Part shown: one piece after another, positions 34,035 through 46,616 of the stretch | Layout: each line of letters starts with the position of its first letter | How positions within the stretch are numbered: position 1 is the stretch's first letter | DNA from: Combretum micranthum | Lineage: Eukaryota; Streptophyta; Magnoliopsida; Myrtales; Combretaceae | Assembly: GCA_024138025.1 (NCBI GenBank) | Contig: JAMXBD010000209.1 | Location: 248,001 to 312,000 of the forward strand | Direction of reading: 5' to 3' | DNA: 64,000 nt | The notes under the pieces: model-generated | What the model saw: only the letters and a program-made list of their open reading frames with translations | The model's database searches: none | Told to the model about the DNA's origin: nothing | Translations under genes and position numbers: made by a program

Positions 34035-34414
34035 TAAGAGAAAATCACATTGAAAAGTATCAATGCTTGGGGGTAAGGTAATTTCGGTTATCAACGTTTC
34101 AAGTGGTTAAAAGGAAGAATCAACGTCTCATAAAGTGAATCAACTAAGGTACTAACGTTTTGCGAATTTTATTTAAGATATCAATGTTTAGATTAGTTTT
34201 CAATTATGTTTCTTTAATTTTCATCAATTTTCAATTATTAATACCTTATTTGACTCTCGTTGTAAAACATTGATTCCTTTTTTTAACCACTTAAAATGTT
34301 GATACTTTAAATGAGCTTATTCTTAAATGTTGATACCTTAAAAATTTTCAAAACATTAATAACTTAAATGAACTTACCATTAACTGTTGATGCCTTTCAA
34401 TGTAATTTACCTTA
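34035..34414. mobile_element. MITE, about 380 bp, with TTATG flanks
   Basis: The ends are inverted: TAAGAGAAAATCACATTG on the left and TAAGGTAAATTACATTG on the opposite strand at the right. Both sides are flanked by TTATG (34030-34034 and 34415-34419), a possible 5-bp target duplication. The interior repeats short blocks of the form ATGTTGATACCTTAAA. No coding capacity. The superfamily is not clear from a 5-bp flank. Confidence 0.65.
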
Positions 34415-34490
34415 TTATGCAAGTTTACTTTTTTCTTAATCGTTCTAGTTATTGTATATTTGCCTTTAATGACTCAAGAGGGTCTTTATG

Positions 34491-34675
34491 GGTCTGTTTG
34501 GATGGCCTATTTTTCATTTGTATCTTATTTATATTTGATCATTATGGTCTGTTTATGAGTAAGATATATATCGTTCATTTGTATCTGTTTTTGGCAAATT
34601 GTTCAATTGAAATAAACATGAAACAAAATGTAAAATTGATGCCAAACCAATAAACCAAATGTACCCGGCTACATT
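34491..34675 (+). mobile_element. MITE family M2, copy 1
   Basis: The copy opens GGTCTGTTTGGATGG and closes with CCAAATGTACCC. It shares interior blocks such as TTTGTATCTTATTTATAT and TCTGTTTATGAGTAAGAT with copies near 46446, 50792 and 54720. Ends of this type are common in plant hAT-like MITEs. Confidence 0.45.
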
Positions 34676-34729
34676 CATATAATCTTGATAATAATAATCA
34701 TATGAGAGTTTTTACTTTTCATTATTAGG

Positions 34730-35078
34730 CTAAATATCAAATTTAGTATCTGAACTTTGTATAAAAAATTACACGAACTCTAAAATATTCAATTTAATAT
34801 CCAATCAAACATTTTGTGACTATTTTTATAATCTCGTTAACATTATTTACTTTGTTTACTAACTTGAAAGAGGCAACATATGATTGAATTTTTACTATTT
34901 TTTCTAATATTATATAATACTAATAAACTACCTTTTTTTCACGTTAGGAAACAAAATAAATGATGTTTATATAATAATATCCATGAAAAAATTGACTAGG
35001 TATTAAATTAACAACTTCAAAATTCAAGTATTGAATTGAAATTTGATGCAAAATTTAGAAGTCAAATTTGACATTTTC
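34730..35078. mobile_element. MITE family M1, copy III
   Basis: An intact-length copy (about 350 bp) with left end ATCAAATTTAGTATCTGAAC and the inverted right end near 35060. See copy II for the family structure. A short tRNA-like or primer-site-like string follows at 35270. Confidence 0.65.
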
Positions 35079-35339
35079 ACGTCATTATTTTATCAAATAA
35101 CCTTCACTTTGCATGCACATCAAGTTTAAAAGATCATAGTTTATTCTTCATATCATCTCCTATCTGTTGGGATTGCCTATAATCGGTTCTAATTCGAAGA
35201 TACCAAAAGGACTTGCTCTTTTATCATTTAATTTTTGCAGCTGTCATTGACTAAGTATCCAGACATAGCACAATTGGTATTAGAGTATAAGCAAGCATGA
35301 AGAGTAGAGACCTTGAATTAGCAATACTAAAGCAATATG

Positions 35340-35677
35340 ACTTATAGACTTTAAGGGAATTGGTTTGTAGAGTTTGGTTCGTGATTACTAATATATTAGT
35401 GATGTTTAGTCTTAAACTTATGAATGTTTTTTTTTTTTTTTTTGCCATATAAAGTTATGAATGTTTACTGCAAACTTTTTAGAGTTGTACGTTGTTGAAT
35501 TAAAGGCTAATATGTGACAATTGAGAAGCTAGTGTAAAAGTTGATTTGTGCAAGAGTATTATAAGTAAGAGATATTGATGAAATTTCAATATTTGAGGCA
35601 AATGGGTTAAGCAATGATGATTAAATGGAGGAGTTATAAGTGTTTCAAATGTTTAATGTAATGAATATACCATCTAG
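35340..35677 (+). repeat. Repeat family R2, copy 2, left piece
   Basis: This piece aligns with 31612-32345 of copy 1, with an internal shortening, and stops at CCATCTAG where the next element begins. The continuation of the same repeat resumes at 41331. Confidence 0.65.
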
Positions 35678-35713
35678 GGATGAATGCAAGATTAAATGAC
35701 TCGAGGGTCTATA

Positions 35714-35780
35714 ACATAACCTATTACACCTACAACTTATCACACCTATAATGTTTTAAACAAATCTATAACTTTATTGC
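35714..35780 (+). repeat. 67-bp direct repeat, left copy
   Basis: Bases 35714-35780 are identical to 39874-39940. Removing the intervening LTR and one copy of its target duplication leaves the two copies 115 bases apart, so they form a tandem duplication inside the M3 MITE that predates the LTR. Confidence 0.9.
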
Positions 35781-35788
35781 TTAGGTCA

Positions 35789-38700
35789 TGTAAACCCCGA
35801 AAACTTCCATCATATGATACAACCCTAGATTAGAAATTATGAGTTGACTAGTAACCTTAAGAATTAATTAGAAACTCTAATTAGATAGATACTTTAAATT
35901 TGATCGGTTTAGGACTCATAGATTTATAAAAGGAACTCTTTGACCTCAAGTGATTCCAAAAACAAGATTTAGTATTCCGAGTTAATAATTCAGGTTATAA
36001 TCAAAGGAAACTTCCAATCCTAAACCCGAATCTTTGTCAAACAGACAGGATATATAGGAAAACCTAAATATGAATATCAAGTGATTATCTTAGTATTCAA
36101 TAGAGCTTTGGAATTAAACCAAGGTATAGTAATGAACCTATACTTGCATTGGAACCCTAAAATTTGAGAATATTAGTTAGTAATAAACTACATTGATAAG
36201 ATTTCATAGTGAGTATCCAAATCTAAAATGTATAACTAGTATAGCCTATATATTAGTAGCTTTATTACATAAATGATTCAATAGAGTTGTAGTTGGAAAA
36301 TTGTGTTCTTAGGATAAACTGTTAGGATTATAAATACCCAATAAAAACATAAATTGATATATAACTTGAGATCTAGACTTCAAATATAGAATTGAATCAT
36401 ACCAATAACCAAATTAGGGTTTTCTAAAGCCCTTGGAGTCTGAAACGAAAATTGACCCGAAAAGCTTTTCAAACTCAAATCGCGTGGGATAAATTTTTCT
36501 TAAACAATTAGATACGTATTATTAAAGTTTAAATTTGTACTTTTTGTTAAACTAAACACTTCATAGGATTCATTAAAGACCTTTGTATATATATACTTAC
36601 ATATATAAGCTAAAATATATCGTATAGTGTAATAAACTACCCGAAAACCTAACTAAATAATATTTAACTAATATATATACATATATATATAACCTTGGCT
36701 TGCTGGAGACGAATTTATGTGTTTGGAGGGCTGAGATCTCCTTGAATTTGGTGAGCCGAATTTCCTCCATTATTTGTGTAAAAGTCAATACAAATCTTCT
36801 CCAAAGCAAATGAAAACATGACAGATCACCATGCCTTAATGACAAACAAACAAAGGATCAAATGGACAACAAAACAAGGGCAATTTGTTCAGATTCGAAG
36901 AAGGAACGCGGCTGGAAGTTGCACTAGGTTATGTATATATATATTATGCAAACGAACTCGGTTGGAGAAGCAAACGATTCCAAACATTCTCAAACCTTCC
37001 AGAACTCATCCCTAGCTTATTAGGAGTCGAACAAAGCCAGGAACCAATTTTTAAACCATCGCATCAACCCAGTTCGAAATTTCGAACAGAAACCTTAGAA
37101 AACGCGTGAAAAACGAGCTCGAGGTAAGTGATGTTATTCCACGAATTTTCTTTGAGTTTTAAGGATTACTACTAACTCTTAGACATCTTAGGAAGCTAAC
37201 CAAGGTAGCTGAAGCTTCGAATTTCATCGGAATCACAACGAAGGTAATCTTTCCAAACCCTAGCCGAGCTCGATGATCCAAATTTACGATGAACATGTTG
37301 TTTATATCTAGTTTTTCTTGGATATTTAGGCTTCTAATGTTCCTAGGAGTAGTTTAGAACCAAAATCCCGACGTTCTAACGTCGGGATTCGCTGGATTTT
37401 GCCGCGGCTCATCGGGAAGACGATGAACAGTGCTCCCCCGATGAGCACGGGCTGGGTACACGGGCGTGTACACCCCGTGTACCTCTCGGCCAAATTTAAA
37501 AAAAAAAAAGAAAAAGAAGAGAAAAAAACGAATCTAAATAAATATAAATATATAATAAATATTAATATAAGTAATTCTGAAGTTTTTAATATTTTTCCTG
37601 CATTTATTCATTTTCTGGAATAGTAATAATATATTATAATAATAAATCCGAATTTATTTATTTATTTATTTAAATCCAAAAACAAAATTATTTTCTGACT
37701 TTATTAAATGTAGAATGTTTTAATACTTAATCTATTATTATTAATCCAAAAAGAAGTTTTTGAAATATAAATTACCTAAGTAAGTAATTTTGGATAATAA
37801 GTTTCTAATTATAATTATTAATAATCTTTTTATTATTAAAAGAATTTTTGTTAAATTTTCGAAAATATTATTAAAAATAATATGAAGGTAAGACCAAAAT
37901 TACTTTAACTAAAATATAAGACCATTAGTATAATTCTTAATGTGATAAAATATAATTATTCCATCCAATTTATTTTCGGAAATTGAATTATTATTATATT
38001 TATTAATATTGTTATTATTATTATTGATTATTATTACTATTATTGTTATTATTGTTGTTATTATTGTTGTTATTAGTATTATTGATAGTATAATTATTTT
38101 AGTACTATTATTGATGTTAATTATTAATGTTTTTACAATTTTCGAAAAGGGGAAAATAAATTCAAAAATAGTTATTACTAAGTTAATAAATTCTTTTATT
38201 AGTGAATATGTTTTCATAAAAAGATATATATGTATAAATTATGAGTTAGTAAATATTAAGTATATACTAGAATAGCTATATGAAAACAGATAACAATGGA
38301 AATTTAAATACTCCAAATTTGTGAGCATAGAAGTATCTATATCTATAAGAAAAATTTATTAAGTAATTTAAAAGAAAATTGATATATTTAGGCAATAAAA
38401 ATGAATTAATGAAGTTATTAACTTTTCAAATACCCAATTGATCGATTCACATATCCAACCAGAACCAATACAATAAAACCGTGGTGCAAAGATTTAGAAC
38501 TTAAAGCTATTTCAAAAGAATTAGCTAAGAATAAAACAAATACCCAACCCACCATTAGGACATTTAAGTATTCTTAGAAACTAAATTATATAGTCTAGGA
38601 ATTTTTAATCTTTATATTGTCTATCTCAATAGGTGACTCGGGTATTGGGGAGGACCTACCTGAAGATTACTACGATTAACTAGGATGGGCAGGTGAGTGA

Positions 38701-39828
38701 TTCAGTCTTATTACATTGGTTGTGCTTGTACTAGTAGTGAACCTTCAATAAAAAGATAATGAAAATTGATGATCTGTTTAAAATATGAAAGTTGTGGATT
38801 GTATTCCATTGATTGCCATGTCACTCTAAAACAAGTGATAACACAATTGCCTGTATCTAGATAATGTTTGTAGTATATAATGAATTGTCTGTATTGGTTG
38901 ATCACCCCTAAATTGACTAATAACTCCGGTACCATAATGAAAAATAATCATGCATTACATACTATGCATAAAAAGCATTGAGTAAGTGGTAGCCTACTAC
39001 GTGTTAGATTCTCGGATCTCTGGTAATGCTTGAATTATCTAGGCCAGAGAGCTAGTAGTTAATTGCAAGATTACTTTTGTTCTGTTAATACCATAGGAAC
39101 TACATGGTAAACGAAGGACGCCGCTTATGGTATTACTTGAGAATAACTAACACTTAATGGAGTTTCTAAAGCTAAACAGGAAATAAATAATGAAACATGA
39201 TAAGTATAAAGAGATAACTAAATTGAGATTGTTATTTCCTGAAAGCTTAAGTATCTCCTGGGTAGGTGGACCATAGATTGTGATCCTTCAACCCCGATGG
39301 GAGGCGTAAATCTTCATCCTGTTTGGATTCCGGGTTATCCAAGCTTGTAATGTTCATTTGTGTGATTGCTGCATTTCATATGATTGTTAAATAACTTGTA
39401 TGCTATGTGTAATAAATTCTGGTTACTCACTGAGCTCGTGTTTTAGCTCACACTCCCCAGTCCTTTCAGGTTCACTCTGCGACCGTGGCTCATTACTAGC
39501 AGGAGCATGGTCCCGGTAAGAGACTAGAAGCCAGAAGTTTAAAGTTTAGTATAGAATTAGAATATCTATATCTGTAGTAGTCTTATGGTGCATGTAATGT
39601 GCATTAGAATCATCAGTTAAGGTTGTAAGGAATTCTGAAGCATATAATCTGTAATATAGTAGTTGTAATAGTTGTTCACTAATTTACATCTTATGTATGT
39701 TTGTTTATTCCATCCAAGCAACTAAAATATCCTGTTTTTGAAAATCATGTCACTCCTAGAAGGTAACCTAATAATGATAATCAAGTGGTTCTTGATTGTT
39801 ATTATTAGAATACCCTCGGGGCGTGACA
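35789..39828 (+). mobile_element. Solo LTR, family L2, copy B
   Basis: The unit opens TGTAAACCCC and closes GGGGCGTGACA. Both flanks are GGTCA (35784-35788 and 39829-39833), a perfect 5-bp target duplication. It is 4040 bp long and aligns to copies A and D over its 3' part (GGATGGGCAGGTGAGTG at 38681, GGGAGGCGTAAATCTT at 39299, TTTTAGCTCACACTCCCC at 39441). A consensus-like splice donor GAGGTAAGTG occurs near 37118. An imperfect (ATT)n/(GTT)n tract lies at about 37990-38090. No retrotransposon protein or second LTR is present, so it is read as a solo LTR. Confidence 0.82.
37370..37492. repeat. Cluster of GC-rich palindromes in LTR copy B
   Basis: In about 120 bp there are several short inverted repeats: CCCGACGTT with AACGTCGGG, CTCATCGGG with CCCGATGAG, and GTACACGGG with CCCGTGTAC. 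The GC content is far above the flanking A/T-rich sequence. The position is roughly 1.6 kb from the LTR start. Confidence 0.7.
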
Positions 39829-39873
39829 GGTCAAGTCACTTACAACCTACAACCTATAAACTACAACTTTTAT

Positions 39874-39940
39874 ACATAACCTATTACACCTACAACTTAT
39901 CACACCTATAATGTTTTAAACAAATCTATAACTTTATTGC
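39874..39940 (+). repeat. 67-bp direct repeat, right copy
   Basis: Identical to 35714-35780; see that entry for the reconstruction. Confidence 0.9.
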
Positions 39941-40001
39941 AAGATCCAACGGTGGATTTTGCATCTTCCCCATAGGTGACTTGACCCAAATCCCATCCCT
40001 G

Positions 40002-41330
40002 TAACCAATATAACCAAACCACTTCCATGTTATTATTATTATATAAAGGAAAAACTATAGTTGTCTAATTAAAAAAGAAATTCATACTTCTCTAACTCAT
40101 TACTCTTCATGTCATAATAAACCATCTATGATGGAATATGTGTCAATTTTTTTAACAATACTTATCTCTATATGAATCATAAGACAATTGTTATATAGAT
40201 TAAAAAACATATCAAATATAAGTGATTGATATATATATATTATATATATATAGGTGGTATTTTATAAGAGTTAGATGATGTTTCATGTTTGATTATATAG
40301 AATATACAATATTTATCATTTAGAGTTTCTGGTACGTGATATATATGAAATAATATGACAAGCAATTACAAAGCTAAATTAAAAACCTCTCACGACAAAA
40401 ATAGAATAAAGAAAATACCAAAAATTAAAAGAAAAAAGAAATAACAAATCTAATAAAGATTTGTAATTTTGACTTGTTATGGATAAGAGTAGTGATAGTA
40501 ACATATGCGTTTATATGATGATTATATGTGGTATTTCAATCTTAAAAAATTTAATATATCTGATTGTAACTTTTATTTTAACTCTTGAAAAGTAATTTTT
40601 GCTCTTGGGCCTTGAAAAGGATACTTTAGCTTTTCAATATGTAATATAGAGAAAGAAAGAAAGAAATTGAGCGAGTGAGAGAGAGAAAATCATTAAGAAA
40701 TTCTTGGAAGGTTCTTTAAGATATCCTATAACCATAATATTTAATATTTTTAAAGCTAAATTTTAATATACTTAAATAAAAAATAGTATTTGTTTTTATC
40801 CATAGAAAAAGGAAAATTAGAATACATTAGCTAATGTTAAACTAATCTAGTGTAATTACGATATTTTAAATTTTTTAATTAGATGAATAAAAAAATAAAG
40901 AAATTATTAAACATTATAAATTTAAAACATAATACTATAATTACAGAAATCAATATATTCAAATTTAATATTTTTAGAATTTACAGAATTAGAAATAAAT
41001 CAATTTACATAAAACATTTACTTTACCATCACTTGCAAGTCTCCATGGTTCATTAGCACAACAGCACTCGGAAAGGACATTAATCATTAATGTATTAGTT
41101 TTCCATATTTTATTACCAATTGGAATCAAATTAATTTTACTTTATGCAAGTGCAATTAATGCACTACAAGATGAGAAATTGTAGGCATTTTTTTATTTCA
41201 CCTTTGAATTTAAAATTGCAAGATGAGAAAATGGGCTACAGATGGGCCACTGCTTTATTATTAGCCCAGTAAGACTTATAATTTAAGTTTAGTTTGTTCA
41301 TAACTAGTTTAACCATTTTTTACTTATTTT
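40002..41330. other. Insert of unknown type between M3 and repeat R2
   Basis: This AT-rich stretch is absent from copy 1 of repeat R2, so it arrived with or after the M3 MITE. It has no gene. A short TA-rich tract lies near 40230-40255 and (AG)-rich runs near 40650-40690. The right edge ends CTAG immediately before R2 resumes. Helitron ends can be CTRR, but no 5' TC end or 3' hairpin supports that. Confidence 0.35.
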
Positions 41331-41712
41331 CTAGGCAATTTGTTATGGAGTTGAAGTTTGAGATTGTCAAGGTGGGAAGGCAGCACATGCATCCCTTATT
41401 GATCATCAATCACTTAATCAAAACCAGTAGTTCTTAGAATACAATTTAGAGAGGAATGCAATAATAATAGGATGTAGTGAAACAAAGTCTAAACATGTGA
41501 TGAGGAAAGTGTTACTGCCTATGGCCACAAAATAAATCACAATCAATAGAAAAAAATGGCTTGGGCAAAAAAAAAAGAAGAAGAAGAAAGAAATGACCAT
41601 TATCAATAGGTGGAGAAAGGATGTTGAGGGAGGTAATGAGTAAATATGAGTCTTAAACATTTACAATAATTTGTGGCATGCAAAGTAACAAGTTGAAGTA
41701 TAATTACAACAA
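41331..41712 (+). repeat. Repeat family R2, copy 2, right piece
   Basis: This piece aligns with 32379-32815 of copy 1 from TTTGTTATGGAG onward (ATAATAGGATGTAGTGAAAC, AAGTAACAAGTTGAAG). It continues the piece that ends at 35677, so about 5.65 kb of later insertions separates the two. Confidence 0.7.
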
Positions 41713-43385
41713 ATTCAACTAAAATGAAGCTCGAATGATAGATCATATTATATTTATATTTAGCTGAAATATTACACTTACAATTTACAAATAATAGATC
41801 ATCATTTACTTAAACAATTATTAAAAACATATTAAAATTTACAAATATAATGGTAATTTCTAACAAATTCAAACAACTAATATAAAAAAGACAAAACTAT
41901 TACATTACAAGATTTCTTCTTCTTCTTCTTCTTCTTTTTTCCCACTCAATATGGGATTTCTTTAATCCCCTACTTCTAGACAACTTGATTAATTTCATTG
42001 TCACTCTGCGTATGGACAAATCCAAGCGGTACATGTCTCATTTCGCAGGTCATTTGTTCTTGGATCAAGTCCTTGCTTTTGTACTTTCGTGTTATTAAGT
42101 AATGGGTAGCAACTTTTTGGATCCCCCATTAGAAAAAAAAAAAAAAGAAAATGCTATCTAGATAATATATGGTATTATATATTACTTATAATTTGATTGA
42201 TATTATTAAATATTACAAATTAATTTGTGAGAGGCTAAACGCCGAAGGACATTAATCCCTCAATTTTTTTTTTTTTGTGTTTAATAAGTTGATATTTTAA
42301 AATGATAATCAACTTTTCTTGTTGAAACAATAGAATTTTTTAAAATATCAGTAATGAAATATCTTATACATTATAAAAACGATTTTTTTCAAACACTTTT
42401 TTAGGTTAATTTTTTCAATGTAATCTCCTATAATTTTTATCATATGCACAATGTATTTTATAATATTTCATATTTTACTTTTTACATTTTTTATGAGAGC
42501 AAAGTTACTAGTATAGAAAATAACACGAAAATTTTTTCAAACCGTAATTAAAAATTTGCCATTAGTTGATTATCATACAAATCCAACCTTGTGTAAAAAC
42601 GTAAATGGGGACAAATCACTACAATTCGGAGAGGGATTTCGACTCTCACTCATTTTTCCTTCAATAACAGAAATGTCATTAAATATAGATATTTATCATT
42701 CATCAGTTGTCTCATACAAATAATGACTCCCTTCTTATCACATTTAATAAAATTAAATTTTCTATAAAGTATTCTATTGAGTTTTTAAACATTCATGAAA
42801 ATATAAAACTTTATATAATTAGGATGTTAGTAATTTTTCACGTGTTATGTTTTTCTCTTTTTTCATTTTATTTAATTTCAACCAAATGAATTAGTAAATA
42901 CTATTCCATGATATGTTGTATAATTATAAAAATAAATAACTTTGTAATATGTATAAATCCAATACGGACTTAAAGAAAGAACACTACCCAACTCTGCGTC
43001 CGTCCCTGCTCCCATCATTCATTTTTTCCATAGCCTACTCTAAGAAAATGGCATACGGTATGAGATTGTTATTCTCTTTACCTAACTTTGAAGTTGGAAT
43101 CTATACTTTAATGTAGCAATACTAGGATTCTAAGATGTTAAGCATTCAACCTATTAAAAAAAAAAAAGCAAACAATATGTAAAGGAAAAGAAAATAATAA
43201 CGCTATATATTTTGACGAGTAAATACTTTAGAGAAAAAAATAAAGTAAAAGGGAAAAGACTTAACTAGTAATTTTAAATAGCTAAATCTAAAGCTCCCTC
43301 TCCCATTCTCATTTTCCTTTCACTTCTTTTTTTCCCACTTTATAAGTCTTGTAGTTTATCTTTTTAACTGCATTACATAAACTTA
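41713..43385. other. Intergenic AT-rich DNA with one SINE
   Basis: Besides the SINE at 42005-42145 I recognise no gene or transposon end. A (CTT)n run is present near 41912-41936. Confidence 0.45.
42005..42145 (+). mobile_element. tRNA-derived SINE, short, with A tail
   Basis: A tRNA-like head has box A-like CCAAGCGGTACATGTCTC (near 42023) and box B-like TTGGATCAAGTCC (near 42060). A body of about 60 bases follows and ends in a run of A at about 42131-42144. This order of head, short body and A tail is that of a plant SINE. Confidence 0.5.
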
Positions 43386-44119
43386 TGTGTAGTGGGGTTA
43401 CTGTAGCTGGCTGATCACATTAGATAGACGTCATGGCTAACCTAAGAGAAGTCTTGAACTGATGACACATATAAAATGTCATGGAGAGAGGCGTAAGAGG
43501 AGGAATAGGCAAACCTAGTTTCTCAAGTGCACGAGTGCAACAGAAGATCAAATCAGATAGATTCGAGTGTTCTTAACTTGTTCTTCATAGAACAGGTGCT
43601 TTTATCTTTGTTAAATATGTTTCAGCAGAGTTTCTACGTTGCTCTCGATCTTAGCAATACACAAAATTCTCTCTTTAATGTGACATGTAGCCTCTTTATT
43701 TATAGATATTAGAAGTTTATGCTAGTCTTTGGATCATGGGATCTAATGGTTGAGATTTAAACATTCTTTTCTTTAGTAATGGGCTAAGCTTGCAAATGGA
43801 CTTGGAAAGAGCCTGACTTTTATAATATAAAAGAAGCCTGTTATTTATTTAAAATGGTCTTTTTTCAATATAAAAGGGCTTAAGACTTATTTTGTCTCAA
43901 ACTATCCCATAAATATATTTTTGGAGTCTACTTTTCATGCATAAGAAAACCGAATTAGGCCGATAACAAAATGAATTCGTCCAACGATCCTCATTCCAAG
44001 CCTATCAAGCCGGATTTCTCTATGATGTCTCTCGTTGGACTCGGTTCTCTACTAACCTAGAAGACCTACTTGTGGCCTTAAATTGGGCCAAATGTCCAAT
44101 TACCAATATGCCCTTTACA
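43386..44119 (-). mobile_element. Solo LTR, family L1, copy 2
   Basis: Read on the minus strand the unit opens TGTAAAGGGCATATTGG and closes CCCCACTACACA. It aligns along its length with copy 1 at 1074-1889, for example in AAAGTAGACTCCAAAAA and GAGAGCAACGTA. A TATA box lies at the complement of about 43697-43704. Flanks are ACTTA on the left and ACTTG on the right, a 5-bp duplication with one mismatch. It is 734 bp long and has no internal region. Confidence 0.75.
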
Positions 44120-45748
44120 ACTTGAAATAGTAAAAATGTAACAAATTATTTATTATTAATATTACAAGTTTTACTACAAGTTTTTGGGTCTTTCCGTTAG
44201 GTTTTATAAATTACATACATGTATCCATCTATCATTATTAAGTTAATTCACATCTCATTCATGTCAAACAATAATAATAATAAATAAACCACAACATGAT
44301 AGTAATTTTTTTTGTATTTATTTTATTAAATGGTTACTCATCCTATGATAAAGTACCCTCAATGTTATTCCTCTCTCTCTCCTCCTTATTTACTCTTTCT
44401 AACAAAAATCGTTCTCACCTTTCCTTTTTTTTTTTTTTTTGCGCATGTAGTGCCGGTCAATCATCCACTAATGTGTGTGTGTGTAACATTTTTAATATTA
44501 CATATTCATAAATTTTATGAAAAGGTAAGGGAAATTTTTAGGTTGTATAAGGTACCTCGTATTTTTAAGATTTATAAAGTATAAATTCTAAAGTGGTTAT
44601 AAGGTCATCAACATCCTGTAACATTTCTTCTTTGTCTTTACACTCTATTTTGCATGATCGAATGAATCACGAAGAAAAGATCGTGGAAGGAACAGAAGTG
44701 GAAAGAATGAATTACTAGATAATTTAAATCCTTTTATTTGTTTAGATAACGAAGGAGAGGAAAATTGATAAAATATTAATCATTATAAAACATAAAATAT
44801 GATAAATAGTAAATTACTTATATGCTCCTAAAATATAATAAGAAATTTCAAAAAATGGGTATATGAGTAATTTTTAAAAAAAATATCTTTCCTCCTAATT
44901 CTCTTCATTTTGGAGGAGACAAAAAGTGGTGGGACTTAAGAAAAATATTACATCCATTTTTACTCCCTTTGAAAACAAACAAGAAGACGAAAAATGTTTA
45001 GTTTACTAGAATGAATGAATTAAGGTTGGAAAATAATAATAATTCATTTATTTTACAATTAGAGTGTTTATGGAAAAAACTTATACTTTTTATAAGGAAT
45101 AACAATTTCTCTGGAGAAGAAATCATGTATATTCCTTATATATTACACGTTATATGGAATAAACATTCATTAAGGAGGAGTTTTTTTATCATTAAATGAG
45201 AGAACAGTTATTTCATGGTAATCAAGACAAAACATCAATTCTATTCTTATCAATCAAAGTAACTTTAATACATGGGAATGAACTCAAAATGAAATTCCCT
45301 TTAGGATCAGTAACATTTTTATAAAGTTTGGAATTGCTAATTTTAAACAGCTGTGATTTTATAAGGAAATTTGATTTTGCTCTTGTGAATGTAAAATATA
45401 CCTACTTTAATTACCATTTTATACCATTACTTATTTATTTTCTATATTAATTAGTCCATATGGATTTATCATTCTAACCTTTATTCCAATCAAATCCAAT
45501 TTTATTTCAAACCCAATATAAAAGATTATCCATGGATTTCAAACTTAAAATACAGAAATCTCCACCTTGTAAAATAGAGTATGGTTCTTTTATTTTATCT
45601 ATGGAATCATTAAGGAATCGAATTGATGTTCAATAAGAATATAATAAAGGTACAAAAACATTATAAGATTATTACAATATTTAATTGACAAAATAAAAAT
45701 ATATCAAATAATAGTAAAATATAGACATACCCCTACCATAAATTAAAG
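44120..45748. other. Intergenic AT-rich DNA, no gene seen
   Basis: No domain or transposon end was recognised. A T run near 44427-44441 and a (GT)n run near 44472-44484 are the only simple repeats. Confidence 0.5.
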
Positions 45749-46222
45749 GTTTTAGTATTTTTACAAACAAGTGATCTGAGTTTTTATTTTTAACAAATAC
45801 ATAACCTATGTTTTGATACTTTAGCAATTAAGCAATTTGAGTTTTATTTTGTACAAATACATGATCTATACTTTTACAATTAAGTAACCTGAGTTTTCAC
45901 TTTTAATAAATTTTAACTTGTATTTTGTCATTTTATGTTAATAATAGATTATGGTTACATAGCTTTCTTTTTATTGGTTAATTAAATCAATTGAATGATA
46001 CTATTAACACAACACAAGTGATAAAATATGTGTTATGTATTTGTCAAAACTTAATACTTAGGTCACTTATTTATAAAATCGCAAAATACAGGTTATGTAT
46101 TTGTCAAAAAATAAAACCCAGGTCAATTAATAGCCAAAATATTAAAACACAAGTGATGTATTTATTAAAAATAAAAACTCAGGTCACATTTTTGTAAACA
46201 CAAGTTATAAACGTACTAAAAC
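45749..46222. mobile_element. Foldback MITE with internal subrepeats
   Basis: The ends are inverted over more than 60 bp: GTTTTAGTATTTTTACAAAC at the left and GTTTTAGTACGTTTATAAC on the opposite strand at the right, each followed by TGAGTTTTTATTTTTAA. Inside, the motif for GATGTATTTGT and CCTGAGTTTT recurs at about 80-base spacing on both arms. No coding capacity. Confidence 0.65.
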
Positions 46223-46445
46223 ATGAGTCGTGCTTTTATAATTAGCCCTAAATCAAAATAGTTATTTTGTTATAGACACATGTCTAACGGTGTGCAATTT
46301 CTAATATAAGGATAGTTATATAAAAATGATAATATAAACCATCGAATAATAAGTTATACGATGATGATATGAATTATTATCTATTTTTTAAATTTTTTTA
46401 TATAATCACAATTTATAAAATAATTGCTCTTTAGTGTTTAAAAAT

Positions 46446-46616
46446 TATTGTTTGTTTGGATTGTTTGACTTTTATCTGCATTTATATCATATCTGTTCGG
46501 TTTATTTATGAATAAAATTATTAATTTTTTATTAATATGTATTTTTTTATAAATATTTATTTAAAAATAATCGAAATATAATACTAGAATAACTCTAATA
46601 GGATGAAACAAACACA
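46446..46616 (+). mobile_element. MITE family M2, copy 2
   Basis: The copy opens TTGTTTGGATTGTTTGAC and closes GGATGAAACAAACAC. It matches the reverse complement of the copy at 54720-54945 through blocks such as TTTTATCTGCATTTATATCA and AATATTTATTTAAAAA. Confidence 0.55.

Larger units (their letters stand above)
35675..40001. mobile_element. MITE M3 (TAGGGATG...CATCCCTG ends), split by a solo LTR
   Basis: The outer ends are TAGGGATG at 35675 and CATCCCTG ending at 40001, an inverted pair of the kind seen in small plant DNA elements. The element parts are 35675-35788 and 39829-40001. A subterminal GGTCAAGTCAC is answered by GTGACTTGACC. The LTR in the middle has its own target duplication taken from this element (GGTCA), so the MITE was there first. 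Confidence 0.6.

Noticed and set aside
37909..38275. Overlapping open frames of 102 and 88 codons on both strands
   Set aside because: They are produced by the imperfect ATT/GTT repeat in LTR copy B and encode low-complexity isoleucine, asparagine and valine runs.
40002..41330. Helitron reading of the insert ending CTAG before repeat R2 resumes
   Set aside because: The 3' hairpin expected just before CTRR was not seen, the base after the end is not T, and the 5' end is better explained by the TAGGGATG MITE terminus.
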